Shown here in pieces: positions 22,849-36,300 of a stretch of DNA of 64,000 nt; position 1 is the first letter of the stretch, and each line of letters starts with the position of its first letter. The DNA comes from Vicia villosa. Its lineage: Eukaryota; Streptophyta; Magnoliopsida; Fabales; Fabaceae. The notes under the pieces are model-generated. The model saw only the letters and a program-made list of their open reading frames with translations. It had not been told where the DNA came from and did not search any database. A program made the position numbers and the translations under genes. Where the stretch lies: contig NW_026705585.1 of assembly GCF_029867415.1 (NCBI RefSeq), positions 124,001 through 188,000 of the forward strand. The letters run 5' to 3'.

Positions 22849-23699
22849 TGTTCCGGGATCGGGATTCTTGTAAGGCCGCGATCTACTGACGAGCTTCCTC
22901 AAGAACACCTCACAACCTACCCGACAGAAGCTTACGGTGCCAACCGAGTACACAAACCGGATATAGGCTGCTGTATGAGTCTTCTCGGGTTACCATAGTC
23001 GGACACCGAGGCCCCAGGAACGAGTACCTCAGTCAAGTACTAGTGAAAGGCCGCGTCGGGAAAGAATACGAGGGGTCGTGGCACAACCCGGAAGTAACGC
23101 TCGGCAGCTACGCACAAGCCGGTTGTAACTGATGATTGAATATATCATCAATGAACTTGGCATTAATGTCTAAACCAATGCTTGTAAGGGTGGAAGGCCA
23201 AAGTACACTTCTTTAATGAGGTATTGAAGGCCAAAATCAGCTATAAATAGGGGCTCCCTCCAGAGGGATAGCAAGACACTCATCTTGGAGCAAAGTGCCT
23301 AGCCCACCATCGTGTTTAGCAGCTCCCCTCCATTCCGAGGGCGAGCTCTTTCACCTTAAGTTTTATACACAAGAACAACAAGTTTTCCAAATTACTTCAA
23401 AAAAGGTTTTTCAAAAATATACTCCTGGCCTATCGTGGTAAACCTAAGTTTTTTTGGGTAAAACTGTTTACCGGATTATTAAGTTTTTCGAATTTTTATT
23501 AAATAACTTATAAAAAAGATTTTCGGATATTTATGTGCAGATTATATTTGGGTAAACCTAAGTTTTCACGGGTAAAATTGTTTGGCGAATTATTAAGTTT
23601 TTTGAATTGTGTACTGGATAACTTGTAGAAAGGATTTCTGAAAATTTACCCACTACTTGTTTGTGGTAAATCTATGTTTATATGTGTTCTTGAAGAACA
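22849..23699 (+). mobile_element. 3' LTR of the Tat-lineage element
   Basis: Begins TGTTCCGGGATCGGG right after a G-rich polypurine tract. A plausible TATA box (CTATAAATAG) lies at 23241-23250, and from about 23420 to 23690 three degenerate ~115-bp units share taaacctaagttt, attaagttttt and ataactt. I place the end near 23699 (GAAGAACA), but the 3' boundary is not fixed because the 5' LTR is absent from the window. Confidence 0.65.
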
Positions 23700-23874
23700 A
23701 TGTGATGACTTCCCCGAAGCTGGTTGGGAGATGCCGCAGTGTATCTAGGATTTTGTGATGTTAGGATTGCTCACTTATCAACGTAGTTAGGCTATTTCTC
23801 TTATAGTACTTGTCTAATGATGGCATTATATCGTATTCATATATCTTATTTTCCCCAATTTCCTTGTCGCATGC
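23700..23874. other. short unassigned spacer
   Basis: Between the inferred Tat LTR end and the first ~756-bp direct repeat. No feature recognised. Confidence 0.3.
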
Positions 23875-24630
23875 GGTATCATAAAGGACATTGAGCTCTA
23901 ATTAATGAGGATGTTTTTCACATTAAAGGGAAGCTAGGCAGAAGGAACAAATCGGGTTAGTTTGGTAAGATGGGGCGGGGTGTTGGTTGATCTAGGTAAT
24001 ACATCCCAGATGTACATATATAAGTCCCCCAAACGTGAAGCCGGGAAAGAGTGAGACGCTTAAGTTATATGATGGTGTGAACTCCACTCTAGGATATGCG
24101 TCCCAAATGTACAGTATGGTTAAAATTATACATTGAAATACATTAAAAAAGAATTCAAGAAAATATTGCCCGCGACTTAACTTTGACTATAATTGGGTTT
24201 TCAAAAAATTACTCATGCCATAATCGTTGGTAATTGTGAATTCTTTCAATTTTTAAATAAGATTACCTACTATCATTTATAATTTTGGTAAACACAATAT
24301 GTTAATAGTTTATTGTAAATTACTTGTGTTATTATTATTCTAGAATTGATGGATTGTTCTAAAACAAAGACATTACTTTTAAGAGAGTGAATATTGAATT
24401 TGATATATTGTATAAGCATACACGCTAAAATTTTGTTCTTCTATATGAAAGTCGCAATATATTAATATAGTTAATTCTGTGGACATCATTATATCAATGT
24501 TCTTTTAAGTTATTTTATTGTAACAAGTTAATTTCTATTTTTTTTTGTAACAATCTGATCTTTTAAGTTATAAAATATGTATACAGTTACCATATTTTAC
24601 TCTTTGATGAAATCAATCATCCAATATATA
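23875..24630. repeat. 756-bp direct repeat, copy 1
   Basis: Begins ggtatcataaagga and ends catccaatatata. It matches 28108-28866 with roughly 20 differences by eye. No coding potential. It is followed at once by the truncated end of an Ogre-like LTR. Confidence 0.85.
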
Positions 24631-24718
24631 TTTATCCTGAAAAGGAAGGAAATGCCAGTAAACCACAAAACAAAACAACGGTCTCACGATCCGAGAAAAA
24701 GGGTAAGGGAGTCGGTTA

Positions 24719-24748
24719 CGCTAGGGGAAGGTGTTAGCACCCCTCGCG
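24719..24748 (-). other. LTR-terminal hairpin (instance 2)
   Basis: In LTR sense: outer GCGAGG/CCTAGC (one mismatch), inner GGTG/CACC, 4-nt loop CTAA, bulge TTCC. Confidence 0.55.
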
Positions 24749-26384
24749 CCCATCATACTCGATGGTATCCATGCTTGTATCTAAAACTATGGGTGTGTAA
24801 CAAACTGCACTAACCTGGACTAAAATGCATGCAAAATTTAGGGAAAAGAAAGAGTTATACTCGCACGGGCCCTACCCCGCTGCCTACGTATCCTTTTTGA
24901 GGAATCAGAGGTACCGTAGCTCGGCTAACTAATTTCTTTATTTTGTGTTTTTTTAGTTGAACGAGTTACATTCGCATTCCGCTGCTCGACCTTTGGAGGC
25001 TTATGCTGGGAATGGAGCGGAAATAACAAGCTCTTAAGAAAAGAAAATCAAAGAGTGTGGTTTGTGTTTTTAAAGAATGCATGAGGGAAACCTAGGCTAA
25101 GGGGGAAAGCTTGCTACCTAAGTTATCATACAAAGGGTACAAGTCTAAACTAAACTAGCAACCTACGAGGAAAAGGGAAGGCAAACATGAGTATCACACA
25201 AACGAGCTCCGCTCGTAAAGCAAATAAAACCACTGGCGCAGGCCGAGTAGTAGAAAAGCGGTCCCTCCATAGCCAAGGGGAGCGGATCACCCGAGTCAAC
25301 CAAGCATTAGACCTCGCGAAAATGATCGGGCCATAGACAAAAGGAGCGAATCCCTCTCAGCAACCAAGCTGTCACGGATCTGAAAGGAAAACGGTACGTG
25401 CGTACACCGAGCATCAACGTCGAGCGACTTGAGCTATAGGAAATGCGGGGGTCCGATTGCATGGACCCTTTTCCTGACATACTCGATAACAAAATCTTGT
25501 GCTAGTTCAGAAGCGAACCACGCGTAACGTGCGATACTGGACGGACTCGATGAGACTGGGCAGGGGTTGATTGCTAACCCTTTCCGCATGCCTTCCATGA
25601 GGATTTAACGGAGTGCCATGTAGGTCTTATTACACCGTGACTCCCTGTCGCAAAGCACAAATAAAAACACACCAACAAAAACAGATCCTCTTTCAAGGGC
25701 TTGGCCAGATGAATGTCTAAGTCCTACTTCTCATGTTAAAGGATGATGCGAAAAGCGGTAAAGTGCGAGAAAGATAAAATGAAACGGGATCAATACCAAA
25801 CAAATTATGATTCGTAAACTGCAGTAAAGAAAGCAAGAAAACTAGGGGTCCCGCGAGCGAGCTAGCAAAGGCAATAGCAAATGGTCAGTACACCGATTAG
25901 CCATGTAAGCAAACAAAGGTCGACATGTGCGTCGAGCATAATCACAATACACCTGCAAGAGGAACAAGCAATCCAAACAAGTAGACATAAAGTAATAGAA
26001 ACGTGTCTCCAAGATGAGAACACGACACAGGTGAATGAAATTGTGTCCCGAAAATAAAGCGGAACACTCAAGTAATAAGCGTCAATCGGTGACTATCCAA
26101 AAGCCTTTCACACTAGCACACAAGTTAGAGATAACCAACATCGCAATCAGAATTGCGTTATTACTATAAACCAAAAGAAAAAGAACAAATAACGTAAACA
26201 TGAAATGAACGATAAATGTCAAGGAGAAAACATACAGGAATAACCTACAATCACATAATACCAATCATCTCACAAGATAGCACATTTCACAAGCTTTCTA
26301 ACGATATAAAGAACGCGCGAATCGGAGTTACGAGTCAAAAGATATGCATTTTTTAAGTTGGAATTAAATCTGTCCACACTCAAT

Positions 26385-26615
26385 GGTAACCGGTTACTTG
26401 AAATATGGTAACCGGTTACTTCAGGAATTTTAGTGGAGAACAGGGCAAGTAACCGGTTACTCCAAACATGGTAACCGGTTACCTCAGTCAGGCAGCATGA
26501 AGAAACAGATAGGTAACCAGTTACTTGAAATGAGGTAACCGGTTACTTAAAGTCAGAAGTGCAAAAAACAGCCAGGTAACCGGTTACTTGAAATGAGGTA
26601 ACCGGTTACTTCAAT
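26385..26615. repeat. array of the palindrome GTAACCGGTTAC
   Basis: Eight copies of the self-complementary 12-mer (one with a single change, taaccagttac, near 26513) spaced alternately about 20 and 40 bp, with gaaat/gcaaaaaacag spacers. It lies inside the Ogre-like LTR. It resembles a transcription-factor site cluster or a hairpin array; function unknown. Confidence 0.85.
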
Positions 26616-28107
26616 TCAGAAGTGCAAAAAACAGCAAATTACGTCATTCAAAAGCAATCTACTCATGCATCAATCAAAGATACTATCAAGCACAAATTGA
26701 CATCAATTTAGACAGCAACACAAGCATCAAATAACCACAATTAGGCATCAATTCACATAGATTTCAAGTCAACATCAATAATTATCAAGCAACGAATTCA
26801 TGCAAGCATTATCACAAACACATAGTGCACTAAACTTGTATCAACATGCGATTGCAAGCAAAGTTTCAATCTAATAACTTGAATCTAACATTTAATCATC
26901 GTCAACATCAATTAAGCATAATCAACACCTAGATCTAACATTCAAATCATGTTAACATCAACAATTAAGCACTTAATTCAAGATTCGAACACTTACCGAA
27001 TGAAGTTCTGAGTGACGCGCGAACACGAACGATATTGAAAAGCGAATCCGGAAGGAGAGAGGAGAGAGGCGCGAAAGCTATGGGGAGAGAAGAGCGAATT
27101 TGAACTCGAGATCTTGACTTTAATTCATATCGTTCTTGATTTCGATGAAGATAAATGAATGTTCATGAAGATTGATGAAAGTTTTAAGAAATTTGTGGTT
27201 TTGATCCAAGGGAATCGAGAGAGAATTGAGAGAAAGTGTTTATGAAGATTTTTGGTGAATTGAAGTTATGAGAGAATGTGAAGAAAAATGACTTATATAC
27301 ATTGAGTGGTGAAATGTCCAAAACTACGTGAGAATTGTCTCAATCCGATAAGCGATGTAGAAATTACGCTGGTTTGAATGACAAGAAACGCCGATTCATC
27401 TGGCGCGATTGTGTAGAATTTTGTGTGTACCGCTCAAAGAACTCGATAAAACTCATCCTTTAGCTCGAAATCTGAACAAGCATGTGTGACGAAGAGTTGA
27501 AGCTAACGAAATTTCCGAGAGAATTCCGCCGGAATGGACTTTGTTTGATAAAAATCGAAGAAGTTATGAATTTTCAAACTTGTCGCAACATACCCGAAAA
27601 TACACTTTTCACCGAAAGATTACGACGTTCTTCAAAATGCTGGGCATTTTTGGTGCATAATTGGTCGACGGCCCGAACATATGAAGTCTTGAGAATGATG
27701 GCACGGAGCTTGAGTTAAATTTTCGAGCGAATCTGACAAGCGGATCATGAGATATAAATTTTTCAAGGCCCGAAAACCTACATTCAGCACCATTTTTCAC
27801 TGCAAACGCTCTAGTAATTTGCGAATTCGACAACCTTCCTCATGGAATTGGTTTCTGAGCCAAACACGAAAGTTGTAGATAACGTCAAAATAGTCCTGGC
27901 TAAACAGGAACCAAGCTCATATCACCTTCCAAATAAGACTTGGGAATTTTCTCATATTTCCACTATATAAACCACATTTCACACCATATCTCCTTAAAAC
28001 CCTGGAAACTCTTTAATATTTTTCTTCCCTTTTCAAACGATGAAATAAACGTATTTGATATCTTATAGCTCAAATAAAGAGGGCAAATTTTAGGGTGCAA
28101 CACCTGA

Positions 28108-28854
28108 GGTATCATAAAGGATATTGAGCTCTAATTAATGAGGATGTTTTTCACATTAAAGGGCGGCTAGGCAGAAGGAACAAATCGGGTTAGTTTGGTA
28201 AGATGGGGCGGGGTGTTGGTTGATCTAGGTAATACATCCCAGATGTACATATATAAGTCCCCCAAACGTGAAGCCGGAAAAGAGTGAGACGCTTAAGTTA
28301 TATGATGGTGTGAATTCCACTCTAGGATATGCGTCCCAAATGTACAGTATGGTTAAAATTATACATTGAAATGCATTAAAAAAGAATTCAAGAAAATATT
28401 GCCCGCGACTTAATTTTGACTATAACTGAGTTTTCAAAAAATTACTCATGCCATAATCGTTGGTAATTGTTAATTCTTTCAATTTTTAAATAAGATTATC
28501 TACTATCATTTATAATTTTGGTAAACACAATATGTTAATAGTTTATTGTAAATTACTATTGTGTTATTATTATTCTAGAATTGATGGATTGTTCTAAAAC
28601 AAAGACATTACTTTCAAGAGAGTGAATATTGAATTTGATATATTGTATAAACATACACGCTAAAATTTTGTTCTTCTATATGAAAGTCGCAATATATTAA
28701 TATAGTTAATTCTGTAGACATCATTATATCAATGTTCTTTTAAGTTATTTTATTGTAATAAGTTAATTTCTAATTTTTTTTGGTAACAACCTGATCTTTT
28801 AAGTTATAAAATATGTATAAAGTTACCATTTTTTACTCTTTGATGAAACCAATC

Positions 28855-28866
<12 letters not shown>
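28108..28866. repeat. 756-bp direct repeat, copy 2
   Basis: Second copy of 23875-24630. Instead of entering LTR sequence it runs into a long (TA)n tract at its right end, so the two copies diverge exactly at the TATATA junction. Confidence 0.85.
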
Positions 28867-29317
<451 letters not shown>

Positions 29318-29403
29318 CATCTTAAATACATAAAGTATCACCCAAAAAAATATAAAGTCAGATCTTAATTCAACAAAAAAAACTTTAAAGCACCAAGTTA
29401 TTA

Positions 29404-29506
29404 TATGTATAGACTAGAGCAACCACTATGAAAAATAACTTAAAGAATCCCTAATGTAGTTATGTGTAATCCTATGTATAGACTAGAGCAACCACTATGA
29501 AAAATA
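29404..29506. repeat. short direct duplication
   Basis: The motif tatgtatagactagagcaac with ctatgaaaaata occurs twice about 69 bp apart, near 29405 and 29473. It looks like a local tandem duplication. Confidence 0.7.
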
Positions 29507-29513
29507 TTTTTGC

Positions 29514-29932
29514 CAAATAGATAAATTTGCTTTGAAAACTTGAATTATCTTTGATAAAAACTAATTTAAAAATAAAATGCTAAAGAATAATTAATGTAAA
29601 TGGATTGAAATATAAAATAAATAATTAATATTAAAAAAATATTTTTTATTGAGGGTAATTGTTGAGTCTTCATGAGAAAAAGATATTTACATTAAGTCAA
29701 TGACTTCTTAAATAAATTTAGCCTCTTAATTAATGCCAAACAATCTATCCTCAATTAATACCAAACATGTAAGGGTAATTTTTTATATTTTTTTTATTGA
29801 GAGGTTAAATTTAATATATATTTAAGAGGTAATTTATATTCTTTGAAGGTAATTTTATTAAGAGGTTAATTTTTTTTATAGTAAACACCATTCCATTAGA
29901 TAAAAAATCAGTAAACATTACAAAACTCTAGA
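29514..29932. other. AT-rich intergenic stretch
   Basis: Contains degenerate repeats of aagaggt(t)aattt and tcaattaatgccaaac-like motifs in both orientations. No gene seen. Confidence 0.35.
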
Positions 29933-30573
29933 GATATATGCAGAGGCGGAGCCAGGAACCTGGACTAGGGGGTGCAAAATATTTTTTGAATTTTTTTTAT
30001 TATATACTTTAAAATAACAATTTATATGTGTTAATTAAGTAATATTTCTAATTAAAATAATTTTTAAGTAACTTAATAATTATAATTTATTTCTATGTAA
30101 AAAAATTTATACTAATGATATATACGAATTAATTTAAGTCTATGATATTATAAAAAAACTATAATTATATTAAAGCAGAAAAACATGTATGCACGTGCGG
30201 CAAAACGTAAGCTATGTTTTTTTTGTGGAAAAACAAAAAAAATTATTGAAATTATATTTAGAATATGCATTATAAGGGGAAAATAAAGAGATTTTATTTA
30301 TAGTAAAAGATAGTATGTACTAGTTTGATATTTTATTTTGTTTAATTTCTTGCATTTTTACTATATGTACTAATGTGTCAGAATGTACAGCTTTGGAGGT
30401 GCAATATAATTTAGTTAATGATTTTAACAAAATTCAGGGGGTTCAAACATTATTTATTTGTTCAATATGACTTGTAAAGCTTATAATTCAATGGTATTGT
30501 TCATGTTTTTCAAAATTTCAGGGGGTGCAACTGCACCCTCTCACTCCAATGTGGCTCCGCCATTGAATATACG
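29933..30573. mobile_element. hAT-type MITE (CAGAGGCGGAGCCA termini)
   Basis: Element 29941-30565. The left end is CAGAGGCGGAGCCAGGA and the right end, on the other strand, is CAATGGCGGAGCCA. Flanks gatatatg and aatatacg match at 6 of 8 positions, consistent with an aged 8-bp hAT target duplication. The interior is AT-rich and non-coding. Confidence 0.75.
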
Positions 30574-32192
30574 ATATAGGACATACCATATCCATATTCT
30601 TGCAACATCTCTAAATATAACAATTACATAGACATAAAAGATAATGAGTATAGTTTGATACAAGCTAAGAAGACACAAACTATTCAGAAACAATCACATA
30701 TCATCCATCCATCCACTTTTTTAAGAAAACGATAATAAACATTATGCATCCGTTTGAATTAAAAAGGATGACTTTATGGAAACAATAGTTTCTCCATTAC
30801 GATAAAAATGCAGATAACAAGGATGTGAACCCTATTGTCAAGGTTTTAACAGAGCTACAAAATAAGCTACGCACAATGAACCAAATTTTTCCAGAGTTCT
30901 AGATATAAACTAATGTCAATGACTTTTGAGTTGAGTAGTATTTATATCATTTTCGATTTTACAGGTTTCATGTGTAAGTTAGTGATGTAAAGTGAAGGTA
31001 AATGCAATAAAAGAATGTAAATAATAAATGGAAAATCCGGAGAAACACCATGTTTAAATTAACAAAGAAAATCAAATAAAGAAATAGTGTTGGCATAGCA
31101 AAGGAGAGTGAGTTTACTTTAGAAGAAGATGAAGAAGGATATGTTGAGGAGCAGGGATAGAGGTAGAGAAAGAAACTTTCGGAATGCTCAATGAAGATTT
31201 GAGGGGAGATGATGTAAAGTTGGTATAGGTAGTGTGTAGTAGTGAGTTTAGGGGAGAGGGGGGGGGGGGGGAATGAGACCTTAAATTATGTCAAATGAAA
31301 ACAAGATAGGTGGCGTTTAGAAGAGGCTATGTTCAGATTTTCAATATTTACATTTATTAGTTACGTAAGTGTCCTTATGTTAGTGCAATTATATTTGACA
31401 TGAAGGGAAAAGTTGACATCTCATGCATTTCATTTGCTATTGATAGATAGTAGACTTTCAAGACTCTCTCACCATGCAAAGACCTGGGGATTCACCATCT
31501 TCTCTGGAGCATTTGGTAATTGTTGTTCTTAAACCTTTCTTATTTAGCTTTCATAATCTTCTCCTCCAATCTCTTATTTCCTCCCTCATTTTTGTTTGGT
31601 TTTGAACTGTACTAAAAAGAACTCACATATTAATCTTAACATAAATCTAAAGTCAATTAGTGAAAAATAACTGTTTATGATCTTTCTTTAGGGGAATCTG
31701 GAAAAAGATGACCTTTTTATGCCACTGAGATATGAGTATAGAAACATTCGAAAAGTCAAATGGCTGTTACAGAATTAGTTATCCTTTTCCATTGCTTTTA
31801 ACAATTTTCATAATTTACACTTATAATGTTGCTTTATTTGGTTATTATGTTAATCAGATATTATATTCTTTTATTGCTGAATTTGTAACAAGTTTAGAGG
31901 GGATGCTGATGACGGTGGTTAAGAACATTTTACAATGTATTCTTGTATTCAACCAAGGGGAGGGTGACAAGTCCATTGAAAAAATGATGAAAAAGCAGAT
32001 TCTTGAGGTTTGTGCTTCTACCTCAATTATCACTATTGCCTCCTTTCAATATTTATAAGCAGGGTACATTTAGATGTTCTGTGATGCTAAGTTAATATAA
32101 CTATTGACTTTATATTTTATTCAAGATATTTGTGTTTGTAATTTTACCTTGTCATTGACATTGAGATGACAAATACTTGAAATTATATATAT
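30574..32192. other. gene-poor stretch with a weak two-exon-like ORF
   Basis: Near 31474 a start codon opens a short frame (MQRPGDSPSSLEHL) ending at a GT. After a T-rich stretch ending TTCTTTAG (about 31691), a second short frame (GNLEKDDLFMPLRYEYRNI) follows in phase and stops about 31773. A separate 108-codon frame at 31732-32058 is AT-rich and hydrophobic. I recognise no family in any of them; they could be exons of a decayed gene or chance. A poly-G run lies at about 31258-31271. Confidence 0.25.
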
Positions 32193-35100
32193 CACTACAA
32201 AAAATAATGTCATTAGCCACGTGAGTTTCACGCCACAACCACCTAAATCACGCCACAACGCTTTATTTAACGATATGAGTGATCACGCGACAGGAGCGCT
32301 TGTGGCAATTCAGTTGCAATGTGAAAATCACGTCACAAATTTGTCACATGAAATTCACGTCGCAACACTTTGCCATGTGAGTTTCACGTCACAACATTCT
32401 ACATTGTTTACAATGAAATATTGGTGAAGTTTGCCACATGATTTTCACGTCACAACTTTGCCAATTGAAATTCACGTCACAAATAGATATATGTATCAAA
32501 TTTTCGTCATGGAAACCATGCCACAAAATATTTTTTTAATTAAAAAATATTAATAATAAATAGTTAATAAAGAAACGAAAATTAATAAATAATAGTTATA
32601 AATATGATTTTTTATATAAATTATAAATTTAGAAATTATTTAAACAAAAATTTGATTTGAATTCATATTGGGCTTGTGCTTGTGCCTTGTTTTTATTTCA
32701 TTCATTCATATGAGATTTTATTTTATATACACTTAAATTATTTACTTAAAAAACGATGTGGGACTATTGTGTTAGCTTTCTTCGGCCAGTACTTTCCCTT
32801 TTAGTTTCTTTATCTGTTTCTTCTTTTATTTGAGTGTATCTTATTGGTGTTCATTTTATGTAAGGCCAAATGATGCACTTCCTGCCTCTAGTGATTTATT
32901 GGATTTGCATATTTAGATTTAAACTTGGTATCAATGTCAAATATAGTTATCAATATGTCAATTTTTTTTTCTTACTCGCACCATCTAAACTCTGGTGATA
33001 CAAGTTTTAGTTCCGGTGGATTGGATGTTCCTAAAGTCTACTTCTTTAGCGAGACTCCATTTATCGTGAGTCAACTACCAAAATATCTACTTATATGATT
33101 TGTTGTGAAGCAGTTTTTAGGATCTTGGTTTATTATAGTCAGTTGCACTTGATTTTTTATTTTTTAGCTTTTTCCAAAAACAATAAGAAATAGAATGTTA
33201 GATACTGTATTTTGCTCATTTTTGTTGAAGAAATTAATCATTTAAACTTGTAATTCTATTTTTTTTAAAGAAATTAATCATTTAAACTGGTTTTCTTATG
33301 TTGGATACTGTATGTTGTTGTAATGCCAAGGAATCCCACATCGACTAGTAATAAAAGTATGTTAGTGTTTATAAACAAACTCAATTGTGAGTTAATAAAT
33401 TCAAAACATTTGAGTAAATGGGCTTGTCTTGCAGCGAGAATTTGCATAGTCTAAAATAATATTTTGATAAAAAAATAAATAGTTAATTTTAAAAAATATA
33501 AAATTTTAATCAAAAAATAAATAGTTAATTTTAAAAAATATAAAAACTTTAATAAAAAATAAAATAAAAATCCAGCCGAACTGTCAAGTCACTCAAAATT
33601 AGAATCTAAGTTGAAATAGTACATTCAGGGTCTATAACGAGAGAATCAAGATATTACGATGGAGGTTTTACAAAAAAACTTTACCAGAGACTAAAATCAA
33701 ATTTCGCAGTATATAAAAATTAATATTTAAAAGTTAAAATCAACAATGTTTTTTAAAAAATCTTTTTTTGCATGCTATATACACATGGTCACCGGTAAGA
33801 AAAGATAACTTTTTTAATAAATGAATTACTAAATTTCATTTGATTTTTAAAAAAATACGAGTAAGATAAATATTGTCATTTTAAAGAGTTTTTTTAAATA
33901 GAGATATTAAAATAAACAATTCCTTTTACAAACAAAATATATATATTTTTTAATGAAAAACAATATCATTTAAGAGCAATTTAAAAGACACTATTAAATT
34001 AGATAATTTTTTTAGTTTTACATCATTTTTTATATAAAGCAATGTATGTTTATTAAAAATTAAAAAATTATTTTCATTTAAATATCAACAATATATTATC
34101 TAAAATCAATTTTTTTCAACAATATATACAAAAATATCAAACAACCTACAACTCAATATATATTTTATATGAAAATAAAAAATAATATATACCTTTTAAT
34201 TAAGAAATCAAATAAAAATGGAGAAGCTTTAATCAGTCGATAAAGCTTGTTGAATCTTTATCAACTTGTCAACAAATAAAAGAAAAATCAAATTATAAAA
34301 TATCAAAAATAAGGTTAAAAAAAAAATTACTAAATCATAATACCTATGAGTGGAAACCAGATAAAATTAAGCTTTGAAAAAAATGGTGGAGTAGATGAAA
34401 ATGAGAATATGCACTATTTTTGATGGAGGATAAATGGTGGAAAGGAGAAAAAAATGGTGAAGAAGAAGTGATGGGATAAAATGAGATTTGTTTGTTGAAG
34501 AGATACTAATAAGAAATATGGAGAGGAGGTGTGCAGCTCGTCTAATAAATAGGGCCTGCAGTGTCATGATAATCACGTTGCAAATAAAGTCACATTGTTG
34601 GTTGTGAAACTGTTTTCACATGATAGGCACTGTCATGATAATCATGTCACTAATAAAGTAACGTTGTTCGTTGCGATATGATTTTCATGACGCAGTTTAA
34701 AAGCATGTCAGTCTACTTTATTGTACCGATCAAAATTTCCCCCTTAAATTTTTAAAATTTTGAAATTTAAGTAGAAACGTGATAAACACGTCACATTTCC
34801 ATTTTTAAAATTTTTAAAATTCTCTCCATGAGAAAATTTGAGATTGATTATTTTATTATTTTCTTGTAGTCAAACTTGCCACGTGAAAATCACGCCCAAA
34901 CTCATAAGAAGTGAGAAGAGATTCGGGGAACTTGATAACACATGGGGAAGAGAAAACTTGCCACATGAAAATAACGCCACAATCTAATAAACTAGCCACA
35001 TGAAAATCACGCTAAACTTGCCACGTGAAATACCACAAAAAGATAAAATTGGTAGCCCAATCAATTCAATCGGTCAACATTTCCCACTCAATATTTTTTA

Positions 35101-35220
35101 ATTTTTAAATTCTGGTTAGCGACGTGAAATACATGTCACAACTAATTTTATTGAAAATTTTACAATTCCCCCGTGTGAAAACCTGACGTTTATTATTTTA
35201 TTATATTAAATATTTGGTGA
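32193..35220. mobile_element. CACTA-like element with subterminal repeats
   Basis: Starts CACTACAAAAAATAATGTC, the form of a plant En/Spm terminal repeat. The first ~330 bp and about 34560-35120 are crowded with both orientations of a subterminal motif, ttgccacgtgaaaatcacg or close variants, as transposase-binding arrays are in CACTA elements. A TIR-like TTTTCTTGTAGTC occurs at about 34858-34871, but subterminal motifs continue beyond it, so the right end is uncertain and two nested elements are possible. The interior (32540-34550) is AT-rich without transposase. Confidence 0.6.
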
Positions 35221-35222
35221 CG

Positions 35223-35297
<75 letters not shown>

Positions 35298-35300
<3 letters not shown>

Positions 35301-35530
35301 GACGACTCAAGTGAGAACACTTGGTTATTATGAGAAATGAGAACAATGAATCACGACCATTAAATTTGATTTTAATGGACTGGATTGGTTTCTCTTTCTA
35401 AGATCCTTAATATTTAATGGACTGAATCTTATAAAGAGAAACCAATCCAGTCCATTAAAATCAAATTTAATGGTCGTGATTCATTGTTCTCATTTCTCAT
35501 AATAACCAAATGTTCTCACTTGAGTCGTCT

Positions 35531-35532
<2 letters not shown>
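35298..35532. mobile_element. palindromic (TA)n-resident element, copy 2
   Basis: 235 bp, same termini as copy 1 (GGGGACGACTCAAGTG), shorter because tgttgatttt-like spacer is missing from both arms. Near-perfect inverted repeat over its length. Confidence 0.85.

Positions 35533-36300
<768 letters not shown>

Larger units (their letters stand above)
24631..28102 (-). mobile_element. Ogre-like LTR, truncated at its 3' end
   Basis: On the minus strand it starts TGTTGCACCCTAAAATTTGC at 28102 and runs for 3.47 kb to TTTTCAGGATAAA near 24631, where it stops inside what is normally the last part of such LTRs. It shares with the LTRs of the 49476-60733 element a ggatacgtaggca motif (minus, about 24880-24892) and the LTR-terminal hairpin (24719-24748). 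It contains the GTAACCGGTTAC array at 26385-26615. No internal region adjoins it, so it is a solo or rearranged LTR bounded by the 756-bp repeats. Confidence 0.7.

Noticed and set aside
31732..32058. 108-codon hydrophobic frame as a membrane protein gene
   Set aside because: AT-rich composition can give such frames by chance; no motif, no relative recognised, no clear promoter. Kept only as a weak note.
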